From an uncultured Prevotella sp. (lineage in GTDB: Bacteria > Bacteroidota > Bacteroidia > Bacteroidales > Bacteroidaceae), in the NCBI GenBank assembly GCA_945637645.1, contig CALZDK010000002.1, forward strand, positions 1-33,918: a stretch of DNA of 33,918 bases. The letters run 5' to 3'. A model generated the notes under the pieces. It worked only from the letters and a program-made list of their open reading frames with translations. It did no database searches and was not told the origin of the DNA. The position numbers and the translations under genes were made by a program. This document shows, one piece after another, positions 9,116 through 18,282 of the stretch (the first letter of the stretch is position 1; the number at the start of each line of letters is the position of its first letter).

Positions 9116-10570
9116 ATGGCTACAGAAAAACTATCGACAAACAGCTATCGCCACGTTTTGAAATACACAGGCATCTTCGGTGGCGTACAGGTTTTCAACA
9201 TCCTTGTTGGACTTGTGCGCAACAAGTTTGTCGCCATTCTTCTTGGCCCCGAAGGCATGGGACTCGTCTCGTTGCTCAACACCGCCATGAACTTCATTTC
9301 CCAGTCGACGAGCCTCGGCGTGTCATTCAGTGCCATCCGCCGAATCTCGGAACTTTACGAGAGTGGCGACAGAATTGCCCTTGAGCGCTACATTGGCATA
9401 GTGAGGCTATGGTCGGTTATCGCCGCTGTGCTTGGGGCCATGGTGTGTGTTGCCGCAGGTCCGCTGCTCAATGTCCTCTCTTTCTCGTGGGGCGACCACA
9501 CTCTCCACTTCATTCTCCTTGCTCCTGCCGTGGCTATGACAGCCTTAGCCGGAAGTGAGCTTGCCATACTGAAGGGTACTCAACGTCTGCGTCAGATAGC
9601 ATCTATACAGGCACTCACCTCCGTATTGTCTCTCGCAGTGGCAATCCCTCTCTTCATTACCTTCAACTACAAGGCTATAGTGCCAGTCATCTCGCTCACC
9701 GCCCTGGTAAATCTCCTTCCTCCCCTTGTCGTTTCCAACCGCAACTACCCATTCCACTTAAGTTTCAGCCGCACGTTGTTTGCAGAGGGCAGCCCGATGG
9801 TGAGAATGGGGCTGGCGTTCACTCTCGCCGCCATGTTCACCAGCGGAAGCGACATGCTGGTAAGAGCACTGCTAAACCAAGTGTCTGACCTCAACACCGT
9901 TGGACTCTACAATGCCGCCTATATGATTACCATCACCTATTCTAGCATGGTTTTCTCGGCAATGGAGAGCGACTATTTCCCCCGACTCTCTGCAATAAAT
10001 CATGACAACGATGCAGTGAACAGTGTGGTGAACCGCCAGATGGAAGTGTCTCTCATTGTCATTTCCCCCATGCTTGCCTGTCTCATGGTCTTCCTTCCTT
10101 TCTTTGTACCTCTGCTCTTCAGCGGCAAGTTCCTGCCTGTTGTCGGCATGGCTCAGGTAGCTGCCCTCGCCATGTTTTTCAAGGCAATGTCACTACCCAT
10201 GGCATACGTCAATCTTGCCAAAGGAAACTCGCGTGTCTATCTGCTGTTCGAGGCGTTCTATGCTGTGGCTTTCGTGTTGTTAGTGGTCTCAGCATTCAGT
10301 GCCTACGGACTTCTCGGCGCTGGGTATGCCATAGTTATTGCCCATGTGGCAGAACTAATGGTAATCTATGCCTATCTCCGCTTGCGCCATGGATTCCGTT
10401 TCTCTTCATCGTCGCTGCGTCTGTCGCTCTTCCAGCTCCCCTTGCTACTTGCCGTTTATTGCATCACAGTCACCACCTCGGGAATATTGTATTGGACAGC
10501 AGGAATAACCCTAACAGTGCTTGCCGTAGTATATTCCTTGCGACAACTGCAAAATATGCGCAAAACGTAA
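9116..10570 (+). CDS. Wzx-like O-antigen/oligosaccharide flippase
   Basis: 484 aa, multiple TM segments, FGGVQVFNILVGLVRNKFVAILLGPEGMGLVSLLNT typical of O-antigen translocases. Confidence 0.88.
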   Translation: MATEKLSTNSYRHVLKYTGIFGGVQVFNILVGLVRNKFVAILLGPEGMGLVSLLNTAMNFISQSTSLGVSFSAIRRISELYESGDRIALERYIGIVRLWSVIAAVLGAMVCVAAGPLLNVLSFSWGDHTLHFILLAPAVAMTALAGSELAILKGTQRLRQIASIQALTSVLSLAVAIPLFITFNYKAIVPVISLTALVNLLPPLVVSNRNYPFHLSFSRTLFAEGSPMVRMGLAFTLAAMFTSGSDMLVRALLNQVSDLNTVGLYNAAYMITITYSSMVFSAMESDYFPRLSAINHDNDAVNSVVNRQMEVSLIVISPMLACLMVFLPFFVPLLFSGKFLPVVGMAQVAALAMFFKAMSLPMAYVNLAKGNSRVYLLFEAFYAVAFVLLVVSAFSAYGLLGAGYAIVIAHVAELMVIYAYLRLRHGFRFSSSSLRLSLFQLPLLLAVYCITVTTSGILYWTAGITLTVLAVVYSLRQLQNMRKT

Positions 10571-10623
10571 ACCTTTACGTCATTTTTTATGGGAAAAAGT
10601 TGGTGTTATTCCAAAATAATATG

Positions 10624-10631
10624 TACTTTTG
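10624..10631 (+). promoter_or_regulatory. Putative -7 box (TACTTTTG) of uxaB
   Basis: TAnnTTTG match 38 nt upstream of ATG, with TTGG about 20 nt further upstream. Confidence 0.6.
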
Positions 10632-10669
10632 CATCGGAAATCAGAAAACAATAAAACAACAATTATAAT

Positions 10670-12109
10670 ATGAAACCACTTAACAAAGTATTTGCTCCTA
10701 AGAGCGTCATGCCTGAAAAGGTTATTCAGTTTGGCGAAGGCAACTTCCTCCGCGCGTTTGTAGATTGGATTATCTGGAACATGGACCAGAAGACAGACTT
10801 CAACGGCTCGGTTGTCGTTGTGCAGCCTATAGAGAAAGGTATGGTAGATTGGCTCAATGCCCAGGACTGCCTCTATCATGTCAACCTTCAAGGTCGTGAG
10901 AACGGAAAGCCTGTAAATACTCTCGAGCGCATTGATGTTATCAGCCGCGCCCTCAACCCATACACACAGAACGCTGCATTCATGGCTCTTGCAGACCAGC
11001 CAGAGATTCGTTTCGTGATCTCCAACACCACAGAGGCCGGTATAGCCTTTGACCCATCATGCAAACTCGACGACGCTCCAGCCTCCTCTTACCCTGGCAA
11101 GCTCGTACAGTTGCTCTACCGTCGTTGGCAGACCTTTAACGGCGACCCATCGAAGGGACTTATCATCTTCCCGTGCGAGCTCATCTTCCTCAACGGCCAT
11201 GTGCTGAAGGACTGCATAAACAAGTACATCGAGCTTTGGCAGCTTCCAAAGGAGTTCAAGGAGTGGTTTGACAACAGTTGCGGCGTATATGCCACACTCG
11301 TTGACCGTATCGTTCCAGGATTCCCACGCAAGGAAATTGCACAGATACAGGAGAAGATTAGCTATCGCGACAACCTCGTGGTACAGGCAGAGACATTCCA
11401 CCTCTGGGTGATAGAGGCACCAAAGGAAGTGGCAAAGGAGTTCCCTGCAGACAAGGCTGGTCTCCACGTACTCTTCGTACCATCGGAGGAGCCATACCAT
11501 AAGCGCAAGGTGACACTGCTTAACGGTCCTCACACGGTTCTCTCGCCAGTGGCATTCCTTAGCGGAGTGAACATCGTACGCGACGCATGCAACCATGAGG
11601 TCATCTCAAAGTATATTCACAAAGTGCAGTTCGAGGAGCTGATGCAGACTCTCGACCTTCCAATGGAAGAGCTGGAGAAGTTTGCAAGCGACGTGCTCGA
11701 GCGCTTCGACAACCCATACGTTGACCATCAGGTGACGAGCATCATGCTCAACTCATTCCCTAAATTCTGCGCACGCGACCTTCCAGGCGTGAAGACATAT
11801 CTTGAGCGCAAGGGCACACTGCCAAAGGGTCTCGTATTTGGTCTCGCTGCCATCATCACCTACTACAAGGGCGGCAAGCGTGAGGACGGTATGGAGATTG
11901 TTCCTAACGACGCACAGGAAATAATGGACCTGCTGAAAGAACTCTGGGCTACTGGCGACACACAGAAGGTTGCCGACGGCGTTCTCGGTGCTACAAGCAT
12001 ATGGGCTGAGGACCTCAACAAGATTGAAGGTCTCAACACACTCGTGAAGCAGTATCTCGACCTCATCCAGGCAAAGGGTATGCTCGAGGCTGTGAAGACC
12101 ATTCTCTAA
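10670..12109 (+). CDS. uxaB: Tagaturonate reductase (altronate oxidoreductase)
   Basis: VIQFGEGNFLRAFVDWIIWNMDQ mannitol-dehydrogenase-type Rossmann motif; FVISNTTEAGIAF; family-typical length. Confidence 0.93.
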   Translation: MKPLNKVFAPKSVMPEKVIQFGEGNFLRAFVDWIIWNMDQKTDFNGSVVVVQPIEKGMVDWLNAQDCLYHVNLQGRENGKPVNTLERIDVISRALNPYTQNAAFMALADQPEIRFVISNTTEAGIAFDPSCKLDDAPASSYPGKLVQLLYRRWQTFNGDPSKGLIIFPCELIFLNGHVLKDCINKYIELWQLPKEFKEWFDNSCGVYATLVDRIVPGFPRKEIAQIQEKISYRDNLVVQAETFHLWVIEAPKEVAKEFPADKAGLHVLFVPSEEPYHKRKVTLLNGPHTVLSPVAFLSGVNIVRDACNHEVISKYIHKVQFEELMQTLDLPMEELEKFASDVLERFDNPYVDHQVTSIMLNSFPKFCARDLPGVKTYLERKGTLPKGLVFGLAAIITYYKGGKREDGMEIVPNDAQEIMDLLKELWATGDTQKVADGVLGATSIWAEDLNKIEGLNTLVKQYLDLIQAKGMLEAVKTIL

Positions 12110-12191
12110 GAAATCCTCTTAATTGTTTTACATAACCCCAAAGCCGCAGACTCACCTCGTTAGAGAAGAGTCTGTGGCTCAATATATATAT

Positions 12192-12941
12192 ATGAAGATA
12201 TCTTTTTTTACATTATTTTCTGCTATATTCCCTATATTGCTCTCGGGAAAGACAAACGGAAACACGCCAAACAATGTACAGAAGGAATGCAACTGTGGAC
12301 AAAAGATTATATTCTTCCCAGGACAGACAGTGACGGAGGATTGTATAGAAAGGCATGGTTTCGACTCTTTCTTCTCTTCACAAGCCATTCCTGACACCAT
12401 ATTCGACATGATGAGGGGAAAGTCTTTCAAGACCTACTGCACCGTGGAGCGGGAAGAGCTGAGATATATCCTCTGCCTGCATCGCGACATAAAGGGCGTG
12501 GCACACGTTGGGGAAATGGTAGTGAACAAGTCCATTGCCGCAGACATTCTTGAAATATTCAAGGAACTCTTTGTCAACAACTATCCAATAGAGAGAATGA
12601 GACTCATTGACTATTGGGACGCCGACGACGAGAGAGCTATGACAGACAACAATTCGTCGAGTTTCAATTTCAGGTTTATCTCCCACACCAATACTGTGTC
12701 GAAACACGGGGAAGGACTCGCTGTAGATATCAATCCGCTATATAATCCCTACTATAAGAAACTTCCGAACGGGACCGTGGTGATTGAACCAGCGGCAGGC
12801 AAACCATATCTTAACCGAAACAGGAATTTCAACTATAAAATAAAGAAAAATGACCTTTGCTACCGTCTTTTCATAAAACACGGATTCAAGTGGGGAGGCA
12901 ATTGGACCTCAGTAAAAGACTATCAGCATTTTGAGAAATAG
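12192..12941 (+). CDS. Secreted M15-family peptidase (D-Ala-D-Ala carboxypeptidase-like)
   Basis: Signal peptide MKISFFTLFSAIFPILLS; SKHGEGLAVDINPLYNPY and GGNWTSVKDYQHFEK metal-site motifs; upstream part of the listed ORF contains a hairpin so start at 12192 preferred. Confidence 0.85.
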   Translation: MKISFFTLFSAIFPILLSGKTNGNTPNNVQKECNCGQKIIFFPGQTVTEDCIERHGFDSFFSSQAIPDTIFDMMRGKSFKTYCTVEREELRYILCLHRDIKGVAHVGEMVVNKSIAADILEIFKELFVNNYPIERMRLIDYWDADDERAMTDNNSSSFNFRFISHTNTVSKHGEGLAVDINPLYNPYYKKLPNGTVVIEPAAGKPYLNRNRNFNYKIKKNDLCYRLFIKHGFKWGGNWTSVKDYQHFEK

Positions 12942-12959
12942 CTATAGCAGGGCATAAAC

Positions 12960-12992
12960 AAAAAAGTTCTGATTTGGCATCAGAACTTTTTT
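12960..12992. terminator. Bidirectional terminator between M15 peptidase and sugar transferase genes
   Basis: Perfect 14-bp stem AAAAAAGTTCTGAT-ttggc-ATCAGAACTTTTTT. Confidence 0.9.
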
Positions 12993-13594
12993 CCAAATAC
13001 TATACTTGTAAATGTCATCCATAATATCTTCATATCGAAGAGTAATGAGTTGTGGTCGAGATAGTACAAGTCGAGCTCAAGACGCCGCAACATTTTCTCC
13101 ATGGTGTCCGTATAGCCATTGTAGAGAGTGGCATAGGAGGTTACTCCTGGACGAATTTGGTATAAAAGCTCATACTTGGGATTGCGTTGCATTATCTGGT
13201 CAATATAGAACTTGCGTTCGGGTCGAGGTCCTATGAACGACATGTCGCCCTTCAAAACATTCCACAACTGCGGCAACTCGTCAAGATGATGTTCCCTAAG
13301 AAATTGCCCCGCAGTGGTTAGCCTGTCATCGTTGTCGGGGTTGAACAATGCCGGTCCTTCCTTCTCGGCATCGAGTTTCATGCTACGGAACTTGTATATG
13401 TTGAACGGTTTGCCATGGAGCCCTATTCTTTCCTGGCTGAAAATTGCAGGACCTCCATCCTCTTTCCTTATCACAATGTAGCAATAGAGGAACAAGGGGG
13501 AGAATATTAATAGGCATACGAGGGAAACCACGATGTCGAATGTCCGTTTAATTATTTTCTGTGTATTGTTCATCACTTTTGTTTGTTTTCTCAT
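12980..13594 (-). CDS. Initiating sugar transferase (bacterial sugar transferase / WcaJ-like)
   Basis: KRTFDIVVSLVCLLIFSPLF...QERIGLHGKPFNIYKFRSM...LDELPQLWNVLKGDMSFIGPRPE; alternative start 13573. Confidence 0.92.
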   Translation of the reverse strand: MRKQTKVMNNTQKIIKRTFDIVVSLVCLLIFSPLFLYCYIVIRKEDGGPAIFSQERIGLHGKPFNIYKFRSMKLDAEKEGPALFNPDNDDRLTTAGQFLREHHLDELPQLWNVLKGDMSFIGPRPERKFYIDQIMQRNPKYELLYQIRPGVTSYATLYNGYTDTMEKMLRRLELDLYYLDHNSLLFDMKILWMTFTSIVFGKKF

Positions 13595-13655
13595 TAAATA
13601 TAAACTACAATAACTAATATTTATTGTGTAATATGTGAGATTTTTGAAAAAAACG

Positions 13656-13686
13656 TTTGACATATTGAAAAATATTGCTAACTTTA
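13656..13686 (+). promoter_or_regulatory. Putative promoter of GH53 gene
   Basis: TTTG-N19-TAACTTTA. Confidence 0.55.
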
Positions 13687-13722
13687 CACCCGGAAAGAAA
13701 AGTAACAAAAACAAAACAACAT

Positions 13723-14991
13723 ATGAGAAACAAATACCTTTCAAGAATGATGGCAATAGCAGCCACATGTATTATAACATTCCCTACAGCAACGCTTGCC
13801 CAAAAGTATGTTGGAGGTGACATTTCAAATCTAACCGACAACGAAAAGAAATCGCCAACCTACTTCGATGCTTCCGGAAACACAATCTCCGACCCTCTCG
13901 AACTGTTCAAGGCGGAGCAGATGAATGCGATGCGTGTGCGTCTGCATGTTAATCCATCCGACTATCCCAACAACGACCCTAACGTATGCCAGGATTTGGA
14001 ATACGTGAAAGCGCTTGGCAAAAGAATAAAGGATGCCGGATTTAAGCTCATGCTCGACTTCCACTATTCCGACACATGGGCTGACCCTGCCAAGCAATGG
14101 ACACCAAAGCAATGGGAAGACCTTAGCGACACAGAACTTTACGAAAAGATTTACGACTACACAAAGGATGTGCTGCAACAAATGAAAGACGCTGGTGCTG
14201 AGCCAGAATTCATTCAGACTGGAAATGAAATAAGCTACGGTATGCTATGGGGAAAGGAAGGCAGCAGCAACCTTAAGAAGTGCTTTATGGGAAATGATGC
14301 CAACTGGGACCGTTTCACCACCCTACTCTCCCAAGCAGGCAAGGCTTGTCGTGAAGTGTGCCCATTGGCAAAGATAATCCTGCATACGGAGCGTACAACA
14401 CAACCCAACGTGCTGACAAACTTCTACGACAAGATTAAGATAGCCAATGTTGACTATGATATTATCGGATTGAGCTACTATCCAATATGGCACAACACTT
14501 TGGCTACGCTTGAGACCACACTTAACACACTTGAGGCACGCTACACCGACAAAGACATAATGATAGTGGAAACAGGGGCAGCTTATAGTTGGTTACCAGG
14601 CGATAAAGACTACACTCCTTCTTACGAAGCATCAGAAGCGGGACAAAAGCAGTTTACCGACGACCTAATCACTATGCTTAACAAGCACAACAAAGTCACA
14701 GGCCTGTTCTGGTGGTGGATGGACTACAATGCCTATCCTTGGGATACTACACGAATGGATAATTGGTGGTATGCTCCATTGATAGACAGCAATACAGGAA
14801 AACCACTTGCAGCAATGTCGTCGCTAAAGAATTTCCTCAATGGTTCAACAGGAATACGAAACACAGTGTCAGACAACAGCAACGACGAAGGGCAATGGTT
14901 CACAATTAGCGGACAACCTGCGGGACAAAACCCAAACAAGCCTGGTCTCTATATCAGGAACGGAAAGAAAATTATTGTAGGACGAAAATAA
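13723..14991 (+). CDS. Glycoside hydrolase family 53, arabinogalactan endo-beta-1,4-galactanase
   Basis: Signal peptide MRNKYLSRMMAIAATCIITFPTATLA; VGGDISNL...MRVRLHVNP...KLMLDFHYSDTWADPAKQ...FIQTGNEISYGMLWG. Confidence 0.93.
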   Translation: MRNKYLSRMMAIAATCIITFPTATLAQKYVGGDISNLTDNEKKSPTYFDASGNTISDPLELFKAEQMNAMRVRLHVNPSDYPNNDPNVCQDLEYVKALGKRIKDAGFKLMLDFHYSDTWADPAKQWTPKQWEDLSDTELYEKIYDYTKDVLQQMKDAGAEPEFIQTGNEISYGMLWGKEGSSNLKKCFMGNDANWDRFTTLLSQAGKACREVCPLAKIILHTERTTQPNVLTNFYDKIKIANVDYDIIGLSYYPIWHNTLATLETTLNTLEARYTDKDIMIVETGAAYSWLPGDKDYTPSYEASEAGQKQFTDDLITMLNKHNKVTGLFWWWMDYNAYPWDTTRMDNWWYAPLIDSNTGKPLAAMSSLKNFLNGSTGIRNTVSDNSNDEGQWFTISGQPAGQNPNKPGLYIRNGKKIIVGRK

Positions 14992-15018
14992 GTTTTTCGC
15001 TCAACAAGTAAAAGGAAA

Positions 15019-15048
15019 GGGGCATCACTCTTCAATCGAGGATGCCCC
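15019..15048. terminator. Terminator between GH53 and Crp-family genes
   Basis: GGGGCATC-aCTCttcaatcGAG-GATGCCCC followed by atattttgtt. Confidence 0.75.
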
Positions 15049-15072
15049 ATATTTTGTTCTTAAAGTTAGTGC

Positions 15073-15672
15073 TTACTTGTCAAGGAGCGCAGATGTGCGC
15101 ACACGACTCAGAGTCTCTGGAGTCATCTGCAGCAGGTTGGCTATATAGACCAACGGAGCGCGCAACACAAGCTGTGGTTGTGTTTTCACGAGTTTTGCAT
15201 AACGGTCCTGTGCTGACTCGAAGCGAAGCATATCGGCATATATCTGGCTATCTATGAGCGATTCTTCTAATATCTTGCGGTAAAGGATTTGAATGTTCAC
15301 GCTCTTCATAGCCACTTGCTCTAACAGTTTTCTTGGCATTGCATAGAGCACCGAAGGCTCCAGCGCCATAATCTGTAGTCTTGTAGGCTTCTCCATGAAA
15401 AGACTTTCTATGCACATCACTATGCTGTTTTCTACAGCCATGTGCTCTGTCAGTTCTTTGCCGTTCTTGAAATAGAACTGGCGTACAAGTCCCTTCGCTA
15501 CCCAATAAATGTTCTCGCAAGTTTCTCCTTCAGTAAGGATCTTCTCGTTCTTTGCGAATTTCATTGGACGCAGTATGCTCTCAAGCACGTCGAGCTCGTC
15601 GTGAGTCATTGTGCTGTATCTTCTCGCCAATTCCCTTGCCACATCTCTTGTGGTCAATGCTAAGTTTGCCAT
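15073..15672 (-). CDS. Crp/Fnr family transcriptional regulator
   Basis: cNMP-binding-like N-terminus (LTEGETCENIYWVAKGLVRQFYFKNGKELTEHM) and C-terminal HTH (YIANLLQMTPETLSRVR). Confidence 0.88.
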   Translation of the reverse strand: MANLALTTRDVARELARRYSTMTHDELDVLESILRPMKFAKNEKILTEGETCENIYWVAKGLVRQFYFKNGKELTEHMAVENSIVMCIESLFMEKPTRLQIMALEPSVLYAMPRKLLEQVAMKSVNIQILYRKILEESLIDSQIYADMLRFESAQDRYAKLVKTQPQLVLRAPLVYIANLLQMTPETLSRVRTSALLDK

Positions 15673-15750
15673 AGGTCTTGTTCCTCCAAAATGTAAAGAG
15701 TTTGTTTTGATGTTATAATTATATGGTAATAGTTCAACTTTATGTATTTG

Positions 15751-17532
15751 TCAGTCGAGTCTCAACACGGCGAGGAATGCCTTCTGCGGCACTTCCACAT
15801 TGCCAATCTGCTTCATTCTCTTCTTACCTTTCTTCTGTTTCTCAAGCAGTTTTCGCTTGCGGCTTACGTCGCCACCATAGCATTTAGCCGTCACGTCCTT
15901 ACGCACGCACTTTATTGTCTCACGGGCGATAATCTTGGCTCCTATGGCTGCCTGAATGGCAATGTCGAACTGCTGTCGTGGTATCAGTTCCTTGAGTTTC
16001 TCACACATTCTTCTGCCAAAGGTCACGGCATTGTCCTGATGTGTCAGTGTGGAAAGTGCATCCACGGGCTCTCCGTTGAGGAGAATGTCGAGCTTTGCAA
16101 GTTTTGACGGGCGGAAGCAGTCGATATGGTAGTCGAACGATGCGTAGCCTTTCGAGATGCTCTTCAGCTTGTCGTAGAAGTCGATTACTATCTCGCCCAA
16201 TGGAATCATGAAATGCAACTCCACACGGTTTCCGCTCACGTATTGCTGGTCAATAAGTTCTCCACGCTTGTCGAGGCATAGAGTCATTATGGGACCAATG
16301 TAGTCGGCAGCCGTTATAATAGTCGCCCTGATATAAGGCTCTTCTATATGGTCTATGAGTGTTTGTTCTGGCAATCCCGACGGATTGTGCACCTCCTTCA
16401 CGTTGCCCTGCTTGTCGTAGCACATATATGACACATTAGGCACGGTGGTTATAACGTCCATGTTAAACTCCCTGTCGAGTCGTTCCTGCACAATCTCCAT
16501 GTGCAGAAGTCCGAGGAATCCGCAACGGAATCCAAAGCCAAGAGCTATTGACGACTCCGGTGAGAAAGTCAGCGAAGCGTCGTTGAGCTGCAGTTTCTCA
16601 AGTGAAGCACGTAGATTCTCGTATTCCGAGGGATCAATGGGATAGACACCTGCAAATACCATCGGTTTCACTTCCTGGAAGCCTGAGATTGCGGTTGTGC
16701 ATGGTCGTGACACATGAGTGATGGTGTCTCCCACCTTCACCTCCTTGCTGTCCTTTATACCGCTTATTATATATCCCACATTTCCTGTAGAGAGTTCTTT
16801 GCGTGGAATCATGTCCATCTTCAGCACTCCAACCTCGTCGGCTACATACTCCATTCCTGTGTTGAAGAACTTAACTTTGTCGCCTTGGCGTATGGTACCG
16901 TTCTCTATTTTGAAATAAGCTATGATGCCACGGAAAGAGTTGAATACCGAGTCAAAAATCAGTGCCTGCAGAGGCTCTTCCTTGCTTCCCTCAGGATGCG
17001 GTATTCTCTCCACCACGGCATTGAGAATGTCCTCAACACCCTCTCCGGTCTTGCCGCTTGCACGTATTATTTCACTTCTGTCGCAACCTATAAGGTCTAT
17101 TATCTCGTCCTCAACCTCGTCGGGCATTGCACTTGGCATGTCAATCTTGTTGATGACAGGAATAATCTCCAGGTTATGGTCAATAGCCATATATAGGTTT
17201 GATATTGTCTGTGCCTGAACGCCTTGTGTAGCGTCAACCACGAGCAGCGCTCCCTCACAAGCAGCAATGCTTCGCGACACCTCGTAGGAGAAATCGACGT
17301 GTCCCGGAGTGTCAATCAAGTTCAATGTATATGTTTTCCCTTCTCGGGCATATTCCATTTGTATTGCGTGACTCTTTATCGTAATACCCCTTTCGCGTTC
17401 AAGGTCCATGTCATCAAGCATCTGTCCTTCAGTAACCTGAATGGTATTTGTGTACTCCAACAGACGGTCGGCGAGTGTTGACTTGCCATGGTCAATGTGG
17501 GCTATGATACAAAAGTTTCTAATATTCTCCAT
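15751..17532 (-). CDS. lepA: Elongation factor 4
   Basis: [28 protein letters not shown], full-length 593 aa LepA. Confidence 0.98.
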   Translation of the reverse strand: MENIRNFCIIAHIDHGKSTLADRLLEYTNTIQVTEGQMLDDMDLERERGITIKSHAIQMEYAREGKTYTLNLIDTPGHVDFSYEVSRSIAACEGALLVVDATQGVQAQTISNLYMAIDHNLEIIPVINKIDMPSAMPDEVEDEIIDLIGCDRSEIIRASGKTGEGVEDILNAVVERIPHPEGSKEEPLQALIFDSVFNSFRGIIAYFKIENGTIRQGDKVKFFNTGMEYVADEVGVLKMDMIPRKELSTGNVGYIISGIKDSKEVKVGDTITHVSRPCTTAISGFQEVKPMVFAGVYPIDPSEYENLRASLEKLQLNDASLTFSPESSIALGFGFRCGFLGLLHMEIVQERLDREFNMDVITTVPNVSYMCYDKQGNVKEVHNPSGLPEQTLIDHIEEPYIRATIITAADYIGPIMTLCLDKRGELIDQQYVSGNRVELHFMIPLGEIVIDFYDKLKSISKGYASFDYHIDCFRPSKLAKLDILLNGEPVDALSTLTHQDNAVTFGRRMCEKLKELIPRQQFDIAIQAAIGAKIIARETIKCVRKDVTAKCYGGDVSRKRKLLEKQKKGKKRMKQIGNVEVPQKAFLAVLRLD

Positions 17533-17552
17533 TATATGTGTCTCTTTGGGAG

Positions 17553-17585
17553 TGCAAAATTAGTGTAATTTGCCCATATTTCAAA
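17553..17585 (-). promoter_or_regulatory. lepA promoter
   Basis: Reverse strand TTTGAAATAT-N13-TAATTTTGCA (TTTG-N19-TAATTTTG). Confidence 0.7.
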
Positions 17586-17711
17586 ATTTTTTCTACTATA
17601 TTTTTGTTAAGAAACTATGTATTTGCATTAATTACTAAGTTAAAAATGCTTAAATAGACAGAAACATGGCTTTTCCACCTTATTTTCTTGTCATATATCA
17701 TGTCAATAAAG

Positions 17712-17742
17712 TTTGAAATATCAAAAATATGGAGTAATTTTG
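17712..17742 (+). promoter_or_regulatory. Promoter of small lipoprotein gene
   Basis: TTTG-N19-TAATTTTG. Confidence 0.7.
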
Positions 17743-17778
17743 CAGCGAAAATTTATAGTCATTACAAGAAATTTGAAC

Positions 17779-18186
17779 ATGGGAAATCTTAGAACTTCAT
17801 TGGCAACAGTTGTTGTACTCGCTGTCATTACATTGCTTTCCGCATCGTGTCAGGAGTCGCTCGAAGAACGCTGCGCTCGCGAGTCAAGGGAATTTAACGA
17901 AAAGAAATGTCCCGCCAAGGTTGCGGAAGGCGTGATGCTGGACAGTCTTATTTTCGAGCGTGAAAACCACACTCTACATTATTATTACACCTTCAGTGGA
18001 AAGGCTGACGACCCTGAGGCGATTGAAAAACTGAATCCAAGAAAAATCCTCATCGACGAGGTAAGAAACTCCACAAGCATCAAGACCTACAAGGATGCAG
18101 GCTACAAATTCCACTACACTTACCACTCTGCCTCCAAAAACACAGCACTCGCCGACGTAGTGGTGACGGAGAAAGATTATAAGTGA
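17779..18186 (+). CDS. Small putative lipoprotein of unknown function
   Basis: MGNLRTSLATVVVLAVITLLSASC lipobox-type signal; ORF start at 17713 lies inside the promoter, so ATG 17779 preferred. Confidence 0.75.
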   Translation: MGNLRTSLATVVVLAVITLLSASCQESLEERCARESREFNEKKCPAKVAEGVMLDSLIFERENHTLHYYYTFSGKADDPEAIEKLNPRKILIDEVRNSTSIKTYKDAGYKFHYTYHSASKNTALADVVVTEKDYK

Positions 18187-18189
18187 GTT

Positions 18190-18264
18190 AAGAATCAAGA
18201 ATTAAGAGAAAATGTTTGGAGTCACAAGTTTATCCATTACAAATTTTCTTAATTCTTAATTCTT
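18190..18264. terminator. Long imperfect AT-rich inverted repeat between convergent genes
   Basis: AAGAATCAAGAATTAAGAGAAAAT ... ATTTTCTTAATTCTTAATTCTT. Confidence 0.6.
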
Positions 18265-18282
18265 TGTTATTAAATTCAATTT

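Noticed and set aside
12123-12191. N-terminal extension of the M15 peptidase ORF
   Set aside because: It contains a strong hairpin and precedes a good signal peptide beginning at 12192
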